Source: Pseudarcicella hirudinis (GTDB lineage: Bacteria > Bacteroidota > Bacteroidia > Cytophagales > Spirosomataceae). Taken from it: 64,000 nt of DNA. The translations under genes and the position numbers were made by a program. Where the stretch lies: NCBI RefSeq assembly GCF_900115665.1, contig NZ_FOXH01000003.1:482350-546349 (forward strand), given 5' to 3'. Under the pieces are notes generated by a model. It did no database searches, had not been told where the DNA came from, and saw nothing but the letters and a program-made list of their open reading frames with translations. Positions 17,645 through 26,643 of this stretch are shown here, in pieces (position 1 is the first letter of the stretch; each line of letters starts with the position of its first letter).

Positions 17645-18643
17645 ATGAGTTCTGTAATCAGACAATCATACGAAGAAACTTCAGAGAGTATATCTCCTGA
17701 GAAATTAAAAGAAATACTTGCCCAGCGGAAATGGCAAACTGTCGAAATTAAAATTTCGCAGGAAGACCTCGAAAAAAACATTAAGTTTTTAGACGACGCA
17801 GTTGTTTTAAGAGCAAGTGCAGAGGGCGTACCGTTAATGACCACCACGGCTATTTACGGACCGATTCGTCCCGGTACCAAGGTTGCTTTAACACCCGGAG
17901 AGGGTACCGGAGTTCGTTTAATAGCGGAAAACTGTCAGGAAGAATCGCTTATTAAGATTCTTGAAGAACTGGAAAGTAATGCCTCAAGACCTAAAGAGGG
18001 TAATGCTGTAACGGTTCATGCTAATTGGGTAAGCAGTAAAGATGGCGGAGCATTGCCAAATCTTGACGCATCAGCCAATGTATTCGGGAGTACAGGTTCA
18101 TTGTACGTAAATGATAAAGCAGTTGTCTTGCCGGTGCTTGACGTCAATCATCCCGACTATCATGAAACGCTTGCCTTTTACGGAGGCAAACTCCTTAAAC
18201 CGCAGGAAGCATTTTGTCTGGGCTTCAATCAAATATTATTTGGTATGGAATATGACACATCGCTGCCCGATTATATACGAAACTATGCAATGTCACCTTC
18301 CGGTGGAGGAGGAATGTTTGTGGAACACCACCCATTCCCGCACATTTTTCTGCCAAAACCTACAGTAAAAGGCGAGGTATTTTGCGAAGCCAAAGTGACA
18401 TTAGGGCGCAAAGCTAAAAAATTACTTGGCGGTAACGATGTTCCCAAATTTATATTTACCACGTTCAGGATTCCATCTGACGGATCAGCTATTGCAATCA
18501 AGCCCTCTGCCATTCATAACGATAGCTTTACAAATGGCAGACTGGCGGTTTTTGTCGCTAACACTCCGGCAGATACCGTAGCCTTCCGGGAAACATCGCC
18601 ATTTAAAAATATAAGTGTAAAGGATAATGAGTTCAGGAGTTAG
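17645..18643 (+). CDS. Protein of unknown function, 332 residues
   Basis: I do not recognise this protein. It has no signal peptide or membrane segment and looks cytoplasmic. The N-terminal ~40 residues are charged and helical. The rest is rich in beta-type and Gly/Pro turns (AIYGPIRPGTKVALTPGEGTG, ANVFGSTGSLYVND, SPSGGGG). A compact histidine group, VEHHPFPHIFLP (~residue 226), could bind a metal; that is speculation. It stands alone, with a long divergent upstream gap and a strong terminator directly downstream, so it is probably monocistronic. The codon pattern looks ordinary and the frame is intact. Confidence 0.75.
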   Translation: MSSVIRQSYEETSESISPEKLKEILAQRKWQTVEIKISQEDLEKNIKFLDDAVVLRASAEGVPLMTTTAIYGPIRPGTKVALTPGEGTGVRLIAENCQEESLIKILEELESNASRPKEGNAVTVHANWVSSKDGGALPNLDASANVFGSTGSLYVNDKAVVLPVLDVNHPDYHETLAFYGGKLLKPQEAFCLGFNQILFGMEYDTSLPDYIRNYAMSPSGGGGMFVEHHPFPHIFLPKPTVKGEVFCEAKVTLGRKAKKLLGGNDVPKFIFTTFRIPSDGSAIAIKPSAIHNDSFTNGRLAVFVANTPADTVAFRETSPFKNISVKDNEFRS

Positions 18644-18674
18644 GAAGTGAGTTTGAAACTCCCCTGAAAAAGCA

Positions 18675-18705
18675 AAACCCCCGCTGTTTGTTGCAGCGGG
18701 GGTTT
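18675..18705. terminator. Strong bidirectional intrinsic terminator
   Basis: Perfect 12-bp stem AAACCCCCGCTG (18675-18686) / CAGCGGGGGTTT (18694-18705) with a 7-base loop. It separates the rightward unknown gene from the leftward tRNA-Arg and can stop transcription from both sides. Confidence 0.85.
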
Positions 18706-18706
18706 G

Positions 18707-18778
18707 TAGCCCCGGCAGGAATCGAACCTGCATCTTAGGTACCGGAAACCCACATTCTATCCATTGAACTACGGAGCC
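18707..18778 (-). tRNA. tRNA-Arg (anticodon CCG)
   Basis: On the minus strand the sequence folds as a cloverleaf: acceptor GGCTCCG/CGGGGCT with G-U at the end, D arm GTTC/GAAT, anticodon stem TGGGT/ACCTA with loop TTCCGGT, and T arm GCAGG-TTCGATT-CCTGC. The anticodon is CCG, reading CGG arginine codons. The discriminator base is A; CCA is not encoded. It lies 94 bases downstream of the pseudouridine synthase gene on the same strand. Confidence 0.95.
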
Positions 18779-18872
18779 ATTTTACCATTATATGGAATGT
18801 TTTGCCTAAAGTGCTGATTCTGAAAGAAATCCGAAAAATCAGGCTGAATTATATTCTCATATCCCTGCAAAT

Positions 18873-19589
18873 TTAAGAAAACTTCTCCAACTGCTTAACC
18901 AAAACATCAAAATCTTTCGGATATGGCGCTTCTACTGTAATTCTTTCTCCATTCATCAATGCGAATGTCAATGACCTCGCATGCAGAGCAACCCTTTGCA
19001 TCAGCGGTAATTCTTCTGTGTCTTTTTTAAGATTGAAACCTTTTTTGATCTCAGAAAGATAGATCATATCTCCTCCATAAGTCGGGTCACAGACAATCGG
19101 GGCTTTCAGACAGGTGAGGTGAATACGGATTTGATGCATTCTTCCTGTAATAGGCATGCATTCTACCAGAGTATGTCTTCTGTAAGCTTTAATAGTATTG
19201 AAAATGGTCTCGGCATCTTTCCCTTTTTGTCTGTCAATTTTCACTATTCCATCCTTCATCGCAAGAATAGGAAGATAAACTGAAATCATATCCAGATCAT
19301 GGACTCCATTTACTACTGCGTGATAACGTTTGGCTACCTGACGATGTTCAAACTGCATAGCTAGATGACGATAGGCTTCCGGATTTTTAGCAATTGCCAG
19401 AATCCCTGAAGTTTCCTTATCCAGTCGGTGAGCCACCTGGGCATCATCTGAATAGGCTTTTGCCAGCCTTAATATACTGATTGAATTATCTGCCTGCCGC
19501 TCATCTAACGTAGAGACATACGGCGGTTTGTTGATTACAATAAAATCTTCGTTTTCAAAAAGTATTAAATCCTGAAACTTTATTTTCAT
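18873..19589 (-). CDS. RluA-family RNA pseudouridine synthase
   Basis: 238 residues. The catalytic motif HRLDKETSG is present with D57 as the nucleophilic aspartate, followed by the family blocks FEHRQVAKRYHAVV, TGRMHQIRIHL and LHARSLTF. The protein isomerises uridine to pseudouridine in rRNA or tRNA; the target base cannot be read from the sequence. There is no N-terminal S4 domain, so it is the short RluA type. It lies 31 bases downstream of the AnmK gene on the same strand, so the two are probably co-transcribed. Confidence 0.92.
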   Translation of the reverse strand: MKIKFQDLILFENEDFIVINKPPYVSTLDERQADNSISILRLAKAYSDDAQVAHRLDKETSGILAIAKNPEAYRHLAMQFEHRQVAKRYHAVVNGVHDLDMISVYLPILAMKDGIVKIDRQKGKDAETIFNTIKAYRRHTLVECMPITGRMHQIRIHLTCLKAPIVCDPTYGGDMIYLSEIKKGFNLKKDTEELPLMQRVALHARSLTFALMNGERITVEAPYPKDFDVLVKQLEKFS

Positions 19590-19620
19590 AAGAAATATCA
19601 GACGCGGAGGCCTGAGTTAA

Positions 19621-20820
19621 TTAAGAAGGGAAGGAAATTTTACCCATTGAAACTGATGGAATCCCTTTTCGTTCCCCAAAGTTACTAAATCCTCCTGAAA
19701 CAGTTTCATTTGCAAGGATCGCAAAGAGAATTGCTTCTTTGGCATCGCCCGAAATACCAAGCTCATTAGTCGGAGAAAAATGGCAGTTCGGAAGCAATTC
19801 TTTAATCCATTGAATTAAAAGAGGATTATGCATTCCTCCTCCGGAAAGATAAATGTAATAGGTCGAAGATGAATCAAGAACCTGCTCAATTGCTTCCACA
19901 ATCGTTTCTGCACTAAAGCGGGTCAGCGTGGCAAGTAAATCATTCACAGAAATGCTTTCGGTGTTACTGATTTCCCTGGCTTTTTTTACATAATCAATAC
20001 TGAAAAGTTCCGGGCCTGTAGTTTTTGGGAAAGGTTTATGGAAGAAATCGTCATTTTTTAAGGCTTTCAGCAAAGCGTTGTTTACTTCGCCTTTTTTTGC
20101 AATTTCTGCATCTTTATCATAAGCTTTTTCCGGAAAATAATGGCGGGTAAAGGCATCAATAAGGGTGTTTCCTGTTCCGGTATCTGTTACAAAAACCTCT
20201 TCAGGGTTCATATTCGCTGGTAAATAGGTGAAATTAGCAATTCCTCCCATATTCAGCATGATGCGGTTTTCTCCCTTTTTGCCAAAAATAAAATAATCTC
20301 CGTAAACGGCCAGGGGAGCTCCTTCACCACCCGCAGCAATATGTTTTTGCCTGAAGTCAGAAAGCGTAATAATTCCGGTTTTTACAGCAATGTGATCGCC
20401 ATCTCCTATTTGAAGCGTAGCGTTACCAAATTTTTCCTGACCATGCAAAATTTTCGGGGCATGCATAACCGTTTGTCCATGTGAGGCAATAAGATCTACT
20501 TCATCTGCCGGAATATCCCATTTTTGAAGACAGGAAATAATCATCTCTGCATGGAGCAAACCGATCCATTCATTGAGCATGGCTAAATGCGGGAAATCTA
20601 TTGTCTGCTTAGCGAAAACCTTCCTGATTTCGTTTTTTACTTCTTCTGAATAATCTACTGTTTCAAAATCAAGAAGCTCAACTGTCGTATTTTCACCGTC
20701 CCCGGTTATTTTGCAAAGAGCAACATCCAGCCCATCCATAGAAGTACCGGACATCAGTCCAATGATTTTGCGTGAAGGTTTTTGTGCAATTTTATAAAGT
20801 TTATCGATGTTTGGGTTCAT
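19621..20820 (-). CDS. anmK: Anhydro-N-acetylmuramic acid kinase
   Basis: 399 residues from ATG 20820, chosen because family similarity begins here rather than at the longer frame starting at 20943. The N-terminal phosphate-binding motif GLMSGTSMDGLD is diagnostic, with ASHGQTVMHAP, GDGDHIA, MLNMGGIANFT, DTGTGN and LSGGGMHNPLL further on. The enzyme converts recycled 1,6-anhydroMurNAc to MurNAc-6-phosphate with ATP, part of peptidoglycan recycling in the cytoplasm. It sits upstream of an RluA-type gene and is divergent from the lipoprotein gene at 21123. Confidence 0.95.
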   Translation of the reverse strand: MNPNIDKLYKIAQKPSRKIIGLMSGTSMDGLDVALCKITGDGENTTVELLDFETVDYSEEVKNEIRKVFAKQTIDFPHLAMLNEWIGLLHAEMIISCLQKWDIPADEVDLIASHGQTVMHAPKILHGQEKFGNATLQIGDGDHIAVKTGIITLSDFRQKHIAAGGEGAPLAVYGDYFIFGKKGENRIMLNMGGIANFTYLPANMNPEEVFVTDTGTGNTLIDAFTRHYFPEKAYDKDAEIAKKGEVNNALLKALKNDDFFHKPFPKTTGPELFSIDYVKKAREISNTESISVNDLLATLTRFSAETIVEAIEQVLDSSSTYYIYLSGGGMHNPLLIQWIKELLPNCHFSPTNELGISGDAKEAILFAILANETVSGGFSNFGERKGIPSVSMGKISFPS

Positions 20821-21122
20821 GTTTGAAAACGAAATAGAATAATTGAAGAGTAAAGAATTATGTATTAAAGGCAATTTCGAAATATACTCCTTAAAACGAT
20901 AATTTTCATCTTCATTTCCGGTGTTTTTTATAAATTCTGACAAAAACTGATATGGCTTGATTTTTGCTTTAGTCTGACTCTCATACAGTTCTGCAAAATG
21001 ATTTTTGATATATGTATCCGTATAAAAGTAATTTATGTGGTAAATTTGTCAGTTAATGTTGATGAATCGGGTTTTAATCCGATATTTTATCGAAAGCCTG
21101 CACTTTTTAAAATAATATAACC
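20821..21122. other. Intergenic region between anmK and a lipoprotein gene
   Basis: 302 AT-rich bases between divergent genes. TAAATTTG at 21041-21048 is an exact rightward -7 match without an obvious -33 TTG. Nothing else stood out. Confidence 0.4.
21041..21048 (+). promoter_or_regulatory. Candidate -7 box for the lipoprotein gene at 21123
   Basis: TAAATTTG, an exact TAnnTTTG match, about 75 bases upstream of the ATG. No TTG is found 17-23 bases further upstream. Confidence 0.3.
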
Positions 21123-21659
21123 ATGAAGAACTTAATTTTATTAACGACTGCTTTGTTCGCTATTTTTATAGTGACAGGATGTGATGAACGGATTCCGACC
21201 CCGGGTTCGGCCACAGGAAATTCCGGAGAGACAAATAATGCTGCCATTAAGGCTGCATTAGCAGTGAATACCTGGCAATATGATGAATACTCTTTTAAAG
21301 CCGGAGACTCAACAAGAGTAGTTTACCGTCGCAGTGACCCAAGATACGATGATCCGACCTTAAAAGCTTCTTATATTACGTTTAAAACGGATGGAACTTT
21401 AGTCGGAACTTTACCTACCGGTACGCAAAACGGTACATGGAAATTGATTGATAATAACGGAAAACTCCAGGTAACAATTGACGGAGATATCAAAAATTAC
21501 CAGATTACTAAACTTAATGCTCAATCTTTCGAATATATTGAAGTTTTTAAAAAGTCAGACCCTGGAGTAACAAATTGGGACCTGACGCTGAAAGCATTGT
21601 ATTTACCGGCAAATTTAACAGAATATACAGGGGTGAGTATTATGTCTCCTAAAAAGTAA
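21123..21659 (+). CDS. Small lipoprotein, lipocalin-like, unknown function
   Basis: 178 residues with a signal peptide and lipobox FIVTGC (lipidated Cys20). After a Gly/Asn-rich linker, the mature part contains the W-x-Y opening, TFKTDGTLVGTLP, GTWKLIDNNGKL and a beta-rich tail. This looks like the small calycin/lipocalin-type domains common in Bacteroidota lipoproteins. No ligand can be named. The gene is monocistronic, followed by an intrinsic terminator. Confidence 0.8.
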   Translation: MKNLILLTTALFAIFIVTGCDERIPTPGSATGNSGETNNAAIKAALAVNTWQYDEYSFKAGDSTRVVYRRSDPRYDDPTLKASYITFKTDGTLVGTLPTGTQNGTWKLIDNNGKLQVTIDGDIKNYQITKLNAQSFEYIEVFKKSDPGVTNWDLTLKALYLPANLTEYTGVSIMSPKK

Positions 21660-21691
21660 TTTAAAAATCCGGAAAGATACTTTAGTACTGG

Positions 21692-21722
21692 CCTGTGCAG
21701 ATTAATTCTCACAGGTCTTTTT
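21692..21722 (+). terminator. Intrinsic terminator after the lipoprotein gene
   Basis: CCTGTG (21692-21697) pairs with CACAGG (21710-21715), followed by TCTTTTTT. Short stem, good U tract. Confidence 0.6.
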
Positions 21723-21724
21723 TG

Positions 21725-21732
21725 TATCTTTG
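21725..21732 (+). promoter_or_regulatory. Candidate -7 box for lhgO
   Basis: TATCTTTG matches TAnnTTTG exactly and ends 36 bases before the lhgO ATG. It directly follows the upstream terminator. No clear -33 TTG. Confidence 0.4.
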
Positions 21733-21768
21733 TATCCGCGATACAATGTTTAATTTAGAAAATCAAAA

Positions 21769-22968
21769 ATGCAGCAGGATATTATTGTAATTGGAGGTGG
21801 AATTGTAGGATTAGCTACAGCACTCAGAATAAAAGAGCAAAGACCCGAACTGAAAGTACTGGTGCTGGAAAAGGAACGTGAAGTGGCAGTGCATCAGACA
21901 GGGAATAACTCTGGTGTAATTCACTCCGGACTTTATTATAAACCAGGATCTTTGAAGGCTACAAACTGTATCAGGGGATATCATATGCTGATTGACTTTT
22001 GTGAACAGGAGAATATTCCTTTTGAGCTGACCGGAAAAATCGTTGTTGCTACTAAAGAAGAACAGAAGCCCCTTCTTGAAAATTTATACATCCGCGGACA
22101 ACAGAACGGTCTTGAAGGACTTCGGAAATTGTCTGTATCGGAAATGAAAGAATACGAGCCTCATGTAACCGGTGTGGAAGGAATGTGGGTTCCGCAAACA
22201 GGAATCGTAGATTACAAAGTGGTTTCGCAGAAATATGCTGAAAAACTTAGAAATATAGGCGCAGAGTTATTATTTAATGAAAAGGTAACAGGTGTAACGA
22301 AAGGAAATTCTCTTTCAATTGTTAAAACAGAAAGAAATACTTTTGAAACAAAACTGGTAATCAATTGTGCGGGTTTGTATTCAGATAAAGTAGCTCAGAT
22401 GTCTCAGGACGAACCTTTAAATGTTAGAATTGTTCCGTTCAGAGGTGAATATTATAAAATCAGACCAGAGAAACATTATCTGGTAAGAAACCTGATTTAT
22501 CCGGTTCCGGATCCTAATTTCCCGTTTTTGGGGGTACACTTTACCCGTATGATGCGTGGAGGTATTGAGGCTGGCCCGAATGCGGTACTTGCTTTCAGAA
22601 AAGAAGGTTACAGAAAAATGGATATCAATGCCAAGGAACTTTGGGAAACACTTACCTGGCCGGGTTTTCAGAAAGTAGCCGCAAAATACTGGGAAACGGG
22701 TTTCGGAGAAATGTACAGAAGTTTTTCAAAAGCTGCTTTTACAAAAGCTTTACAGGAATTAATCCCGGAAATACAGGAAAATGACCTGATTGAAGGAGGT
22801 GCAGGAGTGAGAGCTCAGGCCTGCGACCGCGATGGAGGTTTATTGGATGACTTCTCAATTATTGAAGATAATAAGGTAATAAATATCCTGAATGCGCCTT
22901 CCCCGGCAGCAACTTCGTCACTTGCAATTGGCCAGACTGTATCAGAAATGGCTTTAAGAAGATTTTAG
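21769..22968 (+). CDS. lhgO: L-2-hydroxyglutarate oxidase
   Basis: The 399-residue FAD-dependent DAO-family oxidase has the dinucleotide motif IIVIGGGIVGLATALRIKE and the LhgO-specific block HQTGNNSGVIHSGLYYKPGS. Further blocks are GIVDYKVV, VPFRGEYY, PVPDPNFPFLGVHFTRM and a C-terminal GAGVRAQAC. It oxidises L-2-hydroxyglutarate, a side product of central metabolism, back to 2-oxoglutarate and passes electrons to the membrane quinone pool in E. coli. It is monocistronic, with a candidate promoter before and a hairpin terminator after. Confidence 0.93.
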   Translation: MQQDIIVIGGGIVGLATALRIKEQRPELKVLVLEKEREVAVHQTGNNSGVIHSGLYYKPGSLKATNCIRGYHMLIDFCEQENIPFELTGKIVVATKEEQKPLLENLYIRGQQNGLEGLRKLSVSEMKEYEPHVTGVEGMWVPQTGIVDYKVVSQKYAEKLRNIGAELLFNEKVTGVTKGNSLSIVKTERNTFETKLVINCAGLYSDKVAQMSQDEPLNVRIVPFRGEYYKIRPEKHYLVRNLIYPVPDPNFPFLGVHFTRMMRGGIEAGPNAVLAFRKEGYRKMDINAKELWETLTWPGFQKVAAKYWETGFGEMYRSFSKAAFTKALQELIPEIQENDLIEGGAGVRAQACDRDGGLLDDFSIIEDNKVINILNAPSPAATSSLAIGQTVSEMALRRF

Positions 22969-22985
22969 TATAAAGTGATAATTTT

Positions 22986-23024
22986 TAAGTTCGTGGCCGG
23001 TAATTTTTCAGCCACGAACTTTTA
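22986..23024 (+). terminator. Terminator after lhgO
   Basis: AAGTTCGTGGC (22987-22997) pairs with GCCACGAACTT (23011-23021): an 11-bp stem followed by TTTA. Confidence 0.7.
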
Positions 23025-23180
23025 GAACATTATTTGGGTTAATCAAACTGTGTAGTTACATATAAATCATAAATTCATTGCCGGGCAGGTTAAAAAAGCT
23101 GAATAATATCATACATTCGTAATTTGTGAGATATTGTTGTCAGCATTTGTATTTGCTTGGTTTTAATTGAATTAACCCTA

Positions 23181-24944
23181 ATGAAAATACTTTTCCAATA
23201 CCTTCAGAAGTATAGATTGACTGTAGCCGGAGCCCTGGCACTGGCAGCTGTAAACCAGATTTTTTCTCTGCTTGATCCTTTTATTTTTCGGAAAATAATT
23301 GATGATGTCGCATCGGTTTACCGCTCTGATACACATACAACAGAGCAGTTTTTTAAGGCAATCATTCCGCTTTCTGCTGCCTCAGTAGGAGTCGCATTCA
23401 TCAGCCGTGTAGCTAAAAATTTTCAGGATTATTTTATCAACACCGTGACTCAAAGAGTCGGTGCGCAAATTTATGCTGATGGAATAAGACACTCTCTGGA
23501 ACTACCTTATGAAACTTTTGAAGATCAGCGTTCAGGAGAAACATTGGGAAAACTTCAGAAAGTAAGAGTTGATGTGGAAAAACTGATTACGGTCGGGATT
23601 AACATTTTGTTTCAATCTTCCATTGCGCTGATCTTTATTTCTGTATATGCCTATTCTGTTCACTGGGCAATTTTGCCTTTATTCCTGCTTACCGGGCCGC
23701 TTATTGCTGTAGTCAGTTCGGTTTTAAGCAAGAAAATAAAGGTTATTCAAACCCAGATTGTAAAGGAGTCAACCGCTTTGGCGGGTTCAACAACTGAGTC
23801 TCTGAGAAATATAGAGCTTGTGAAGTCACTGGGTCTGGCCAAGCAGGAAATTAACCAGCTTAATGCCACCACACAGAAGATCCTGGCATTGGAACTGAAG
23901 AAAGTTCGCTATGTTCGTTCGATGTCTTTTGTACAGGGAACCTGCGTGAATTTGTTGAGAACAATGATGGTTTTGGTTCTTATTTATTTGATTTATAAAG
24001 GTCAGATTACGATAGGACAGTTTTACTCGCTGAATATTTACTCCTTCTTCCTTTTTAATCCCCTTCAGGAAATCGGGAATGTCGTAAACACTTATCGTGA
24101 AGCAGAGGTGTCATTGCAAAACTTCGAGAATATTTTCAAAATCCCGATTGAACAGAAACCTGCAAACCCTTACCGGATTGATAAAATAGAAACGCTTGAA
24201 TTTGAAGAGGTGAAATTCAGACATCAGTCTGCCACGAAAGATGCTTTGAGAAAAATTTCATTCCAGATAAAATTGGGAGAAACCATCGCATTTGTGGGTC
24301 CTTCGGGTTCAGGGAAATCGACTTTAGTGAAATTATTAGTAGGCTTGTACAAACCGCAGGAAGGGAAAATCTTATATAACGGACATTCCGGAAATGAGAT
24401 TGATTTTGACCAGATGCGGGAAAAAATCGGTTTCGTAACGCAGGATACACAGCTTTTTTCCGGCTCAATTCGTGAAAACCTTTTGTTTGTTAATCCTACT
24501 GCAACCGATGAGCAATGTATGGAAGTTCTTCAGAAAGCTTCCTGTATGACTTTGCTGGAAAGGGCAGAAAACGGTTTGAATACATTGATAGGTGAAGGTG
24601 GTGTGAAGGTTTCCGGAGGAGAAAAGCAACGTTTAAGTATTGCAAGAGCTTTATTAAGAAACCCTAATTTACTGGTATTTGATGAGGCTACTTCAGCTCT
24701 TGACTCACTGACTGAGGAGGAAATTTCAGAAACAATCCGCCAGGTTTCGGAAGAAAGCCGTCACCTGACTATTTTAATTGCCCACCGATTGTCAACAATT
24801 ATGCATGCAGATAAGATTTTTGTTCTTGAAAAAGGCAGAATTGTAGAGAATGGATCACATGAAGAATTACTTGATGGAAAGGGATTGTATTATGCTATGT
24901 GGAGACAACAGGTTGGTGAAAAAGACGTAATTGATTTCGAATAG
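23181..24944 (+). CDS. ABC exporter half-transporter (TMD-NBD)
   Basis: 587 residues from ATG 23181; an in-frame TTG at 23157 would add eight residues without family support. An N-terminal six-helix exporter domain (~1-310) is fused to a nucleotide-binding domain. That domain has Walker A GPSGSGKST (373-381), signature VSGGEKQRLS (~477), Walker B LLVFDEATSALD (D501, E502) and H-loop IAHRLST. It is the MsbA/lipid or peptide exporter type and should work as a homodimer or with another half-transporter. The substrate is unknown. It is a single gene that shares a bidirectional terminator with the convergent phytase-like gene. Confidence 0.93.
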   Translation: MKILFQYLQKYRLTVAGALALAAVNQIFSLLDPFIFRKIIDDVASVYRSDTHTTEQFFKAIIPLSAASVGVAFISRVAKNFQDYFINTVTQRVGAQIYADGIRHSLELPYETFEDQRSGETLGKLQKVRVDVEKLITVGINILFQSSIALIFISVYAYSVHWAILPLFLLTGPLIAVVSSVLSKKIKVIQTQIVKESTALAGSTTESLRNIELVKSLGLAKQEINQLNATTQKILALELKKVRYVRSMSFVQGTCVNLLRTMMVLVLIYLIYKGQITIGQFYSLNIYSFFLFNPLQEIGNVVNTYREAEVSLQNFENIFKIPIEQKPANPYRIDKIETLEFEEVKFRHQSATKDALRKISFQIKLGETIAFVGPSGSGKSTLVKLLVGLYKPQEGKILYNGHSGNEIDFDQMREKIGFVTQDTQLFSGSIRENLLFVNPTATDEQCMEVLQKASCMTLLERAENGLNTLIGEGGVKVSGGEKQRLSIARALLRNPNLLVFDEATSALDSLTEEEISETIRQVSEESRHLTILIAHRLSTIMHADKIFVLEKGRIVENGSHEELLDGKGLYYAMWRQQVGEKDVIDFE

Positions 24945-24958
24945 AATCATTGAAAAAC

Positions 24959-24997
24959 AAAATCCCCGGGTTTCATTCAGAAAACCCGGGGATTTTT
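24959..24997. terminator. Bidirectional intrinsic terminator
   Basis: Perfect 13-bp stem AATCCCCGGGTTT (24961-24973) / AAACCCGGGGATT (24982-24994) with an 8-base loop and A/T tracts on both sides. It serves the ABC exporter (+) and the phytase-like gene (-). Confidence 0.88.
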
Positions 24998-24998
24998 G

Positions 24999-26285
24999 TT
25001 ATTTTAAAGGAGTGGAAAGCTTGATAAAATAAATTGTATTGCGGTCAACTGTATTGGTTGAGGGTAATATTTTCTGAGCAAATGCCTTGTTAACATCCGT
25101 TACGCCAAAATCATCATCGTTGCTGATAGCAATTAGGGTAGGAGAGATAATGGCAATTCCTTCTACTTTGTCGTGTGGATATGTCGGGATTACTTTTACC
25201 ACATCTGCGACAAGTGATTTTGTAACAGGTTTAATTCCGGCAGTCTGTAATTCAGTCTCAGAAAGCTGATCAATTGTTTTTCCATTAATCAATTTTCCTG
25301 AATCTTTATTCTCTGCATCAGAAATGTCTGTGGCATTGCTAAGGTCTATTTTATAAATCAATTTAGCTGGAGCTGTTTTCCCGGTTTCCAGGTAGTTTCC
25401 ATCTCTTTCAATTACCAGGAAAGTTGTATTCGTTATAGCTGTAATCTCACTTGCTCCGGTCATGCTTGTGTTATCCATCAGATAAGCATATTGTTTGGTT
25501 GTTCCTGAGGCAATATCCAAAGTTACCACTCTGATTACCCTTGAATCTTTTACCGCAGCAGCCGATGGATTTATCAGCGGAGACTGCATAATACCTACCA
25601 GTGTTTTTTCATCAGGAGTAATCGCTAAACCTTCCATTCCTCTGTTTACTTTGCGTTTGGCTAATACCTTTGGTAAAGCTCTTGCGCCGGAGAAAGGGTT
25701 GATTTTTTCAATCGTTTTTCCGGTGGCATCAAGATGAACAATATGCGGTCCATATTCATCTGAAACCCAGAAAGAACCGTCTTTCATTACCACCAATCCT
25801 TCTGAATCAACACCATTCGGATCACTGTTCAGGGTTACATTGTTTAAATCAAGAGCAATTTCTCCGGTTCCTCCCAATCCGGCAGGGTTAGGAAGGCCTG
25901 TCATTTTATTTCCGGAAGCATCTTTCAGTTCAATGGTTTGAATCAGTTTTAAAGAATCTCCTTCAAGTTTGAACTTTCCGATCTGGGGCGTAAAACCTGC
26001 CAGCGGAAATACTTTAGAATTGGTAAGAGGGCCATCAGTATTCGGGCCTCTGTCGGTTAGTAAATAGAATACACCTTCTTGTTTAGGATCAGGAACCAGG
26101 GCAGATCCGTATCCTCCGTTCATGATCTTCACGCCGGCAGAAGTAGTAAAAAGTATTTTCGGAGAAGCGGCAGTAGCCTTGCCCGGATATGAAACAGGTG
26201 TAACTGAATCAGTAGTACTACAGCTTAGAGTAATGCCTGCCAAAGCAAGAATCTGCAGGCAGCTTTTTAAGGAATTGTGAGTCAT
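24999..26285 (-). CDS. Phytase-like esterase-family lipoprotein
   Basis: 428 residues with a signal peptide and lipobox (GITLSC, Cys22). The mature protein resembles the phytase-like (esterase-like activity of phytase) beta-propeller family. It has FYLLTDRGPNTDGP near the N-terminus, DSEGLVV.KDGSFWVSDEYGPHI in the middle, NRGMEGLAITPD, and HDKVEGIAIISPTLIAISNDDDFG near the C-terminus. The aspartates of these blades probably bind Ca2+. A phosphoesterase or secreted-sensor role is likely, but phytate activity is not established for this subfamily. It faces the periplasm or cell surface and is divergent from the ilv operon leader. Confidence 0.85.
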   Translation of the reverse strand: MTHNSLKSCLQILALAGITLSCSTTDSVTPVSYPGKATAASPKILFTTSAGVKIMNGGYGSALVPDPKQEGVFYLLTDRGPNTDGPLTNSKVFPLAGFTPQIGKFKLEGDSLKLIQTIELKDASGNKMTGLPNPAGLGGTGEIALDLNNVTLNSDPNGVDSEGLVVMKDGSFWVSDEYGPHIVHLDATGKTIEKINPFSGARALPKVLAKRKVNRGMEGLAITPDEKTLVGIMQSPLINPSAAAVKDSRVIRVVTLDIASGTTKQYAYLMDNTSMTGASEITAITNTTFLVIERDGNYLETGKTAPAKLIYKIDLSNATDISDAENKDSGKLINGKTIDQLSETELQTAGIKPVTKSLVADVVKVIPTYPHDKVEGIAIISPTLIAISNDDDFGVTDVNKAFAQKILPSTNTVDRNTIYFIKLSTPLK

Positions 26286-26394
26286 AATCTTGTTTTTATT
26301 TTTCGAAAATCAAGATTACTTCCTAAATATTATCCAATGTTTAATAGAGTATTAACTTTACAACAAATACCTGTGATTAATACAAAATCACCTG

Positions 26395-26428
26395 AAAATC
26401 ATTTAGCGAAATTTCGCTAAATGATTTT
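26395..26428. repeat. 34-bp perfect palindrome upstream of the ilv promoter
   Basis: The core is TTTAGCGAAATTTCGCTAAA, extended on both sides (AAAATCA / TGATTTT) to a perfect 34-base palindrome with no spacer. Its inner 15 bases TTAGCGAAATTTCGC recur at 26644-26658, just after the ilv promoter. It could be a dimeric regulator site or, less likely, a terminator-type hairpin. It lies in the divergent region between the phytase-like gene and ilvD. Confidence 0.75.
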
Positions 26429-26592
26429 TTTGAATTTTATCTAAAAATAAAATAGTTTGAAAGCGAAGCTGATTTTAGAATAAATCACTTGCAAAATTTA
26501 AAAAATGAAAATTTTCTACTGAATCCTGATTCTTTTAACAAAAATTATAATTTGTGTATTGGGGTATTTTCAAAATTTTATTTGGGGTTTTC

Positions 26593-26624
26593 TTGGAAAT
26601 GAAAAATATATGTCTGTATATTTG
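26593..26624 (+). promoter_or_regulatory. Promoter of the ilv operon
   Basis: TTG at 26593-26595, a 21-base spacer, then TATATTTG at 26617-26624: a full match to the Bacteroidota promoter pattern. Transcription should start near 26631, some 37 bases before the leader peptide ATG. Confidence 0.65.
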
Positions 26625-26643
26625 TGTCATAATAAATAATGCG

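Noticed and set aside
18675..18705. Riboswitch or small RNA before the tRNA
   Set aside because: The element is a simple perfect 12-bp hairpin between convergent transcripts and is fully explained as a terminator.
26395..26428. Palindrome as an intrinsic terminator of the phytase-like gene or another transcript
   Set aside because: It lies upstream of both divergent genes, has no spacer loop and its core is repeated at the ilv promoter, which fits a binding site better.
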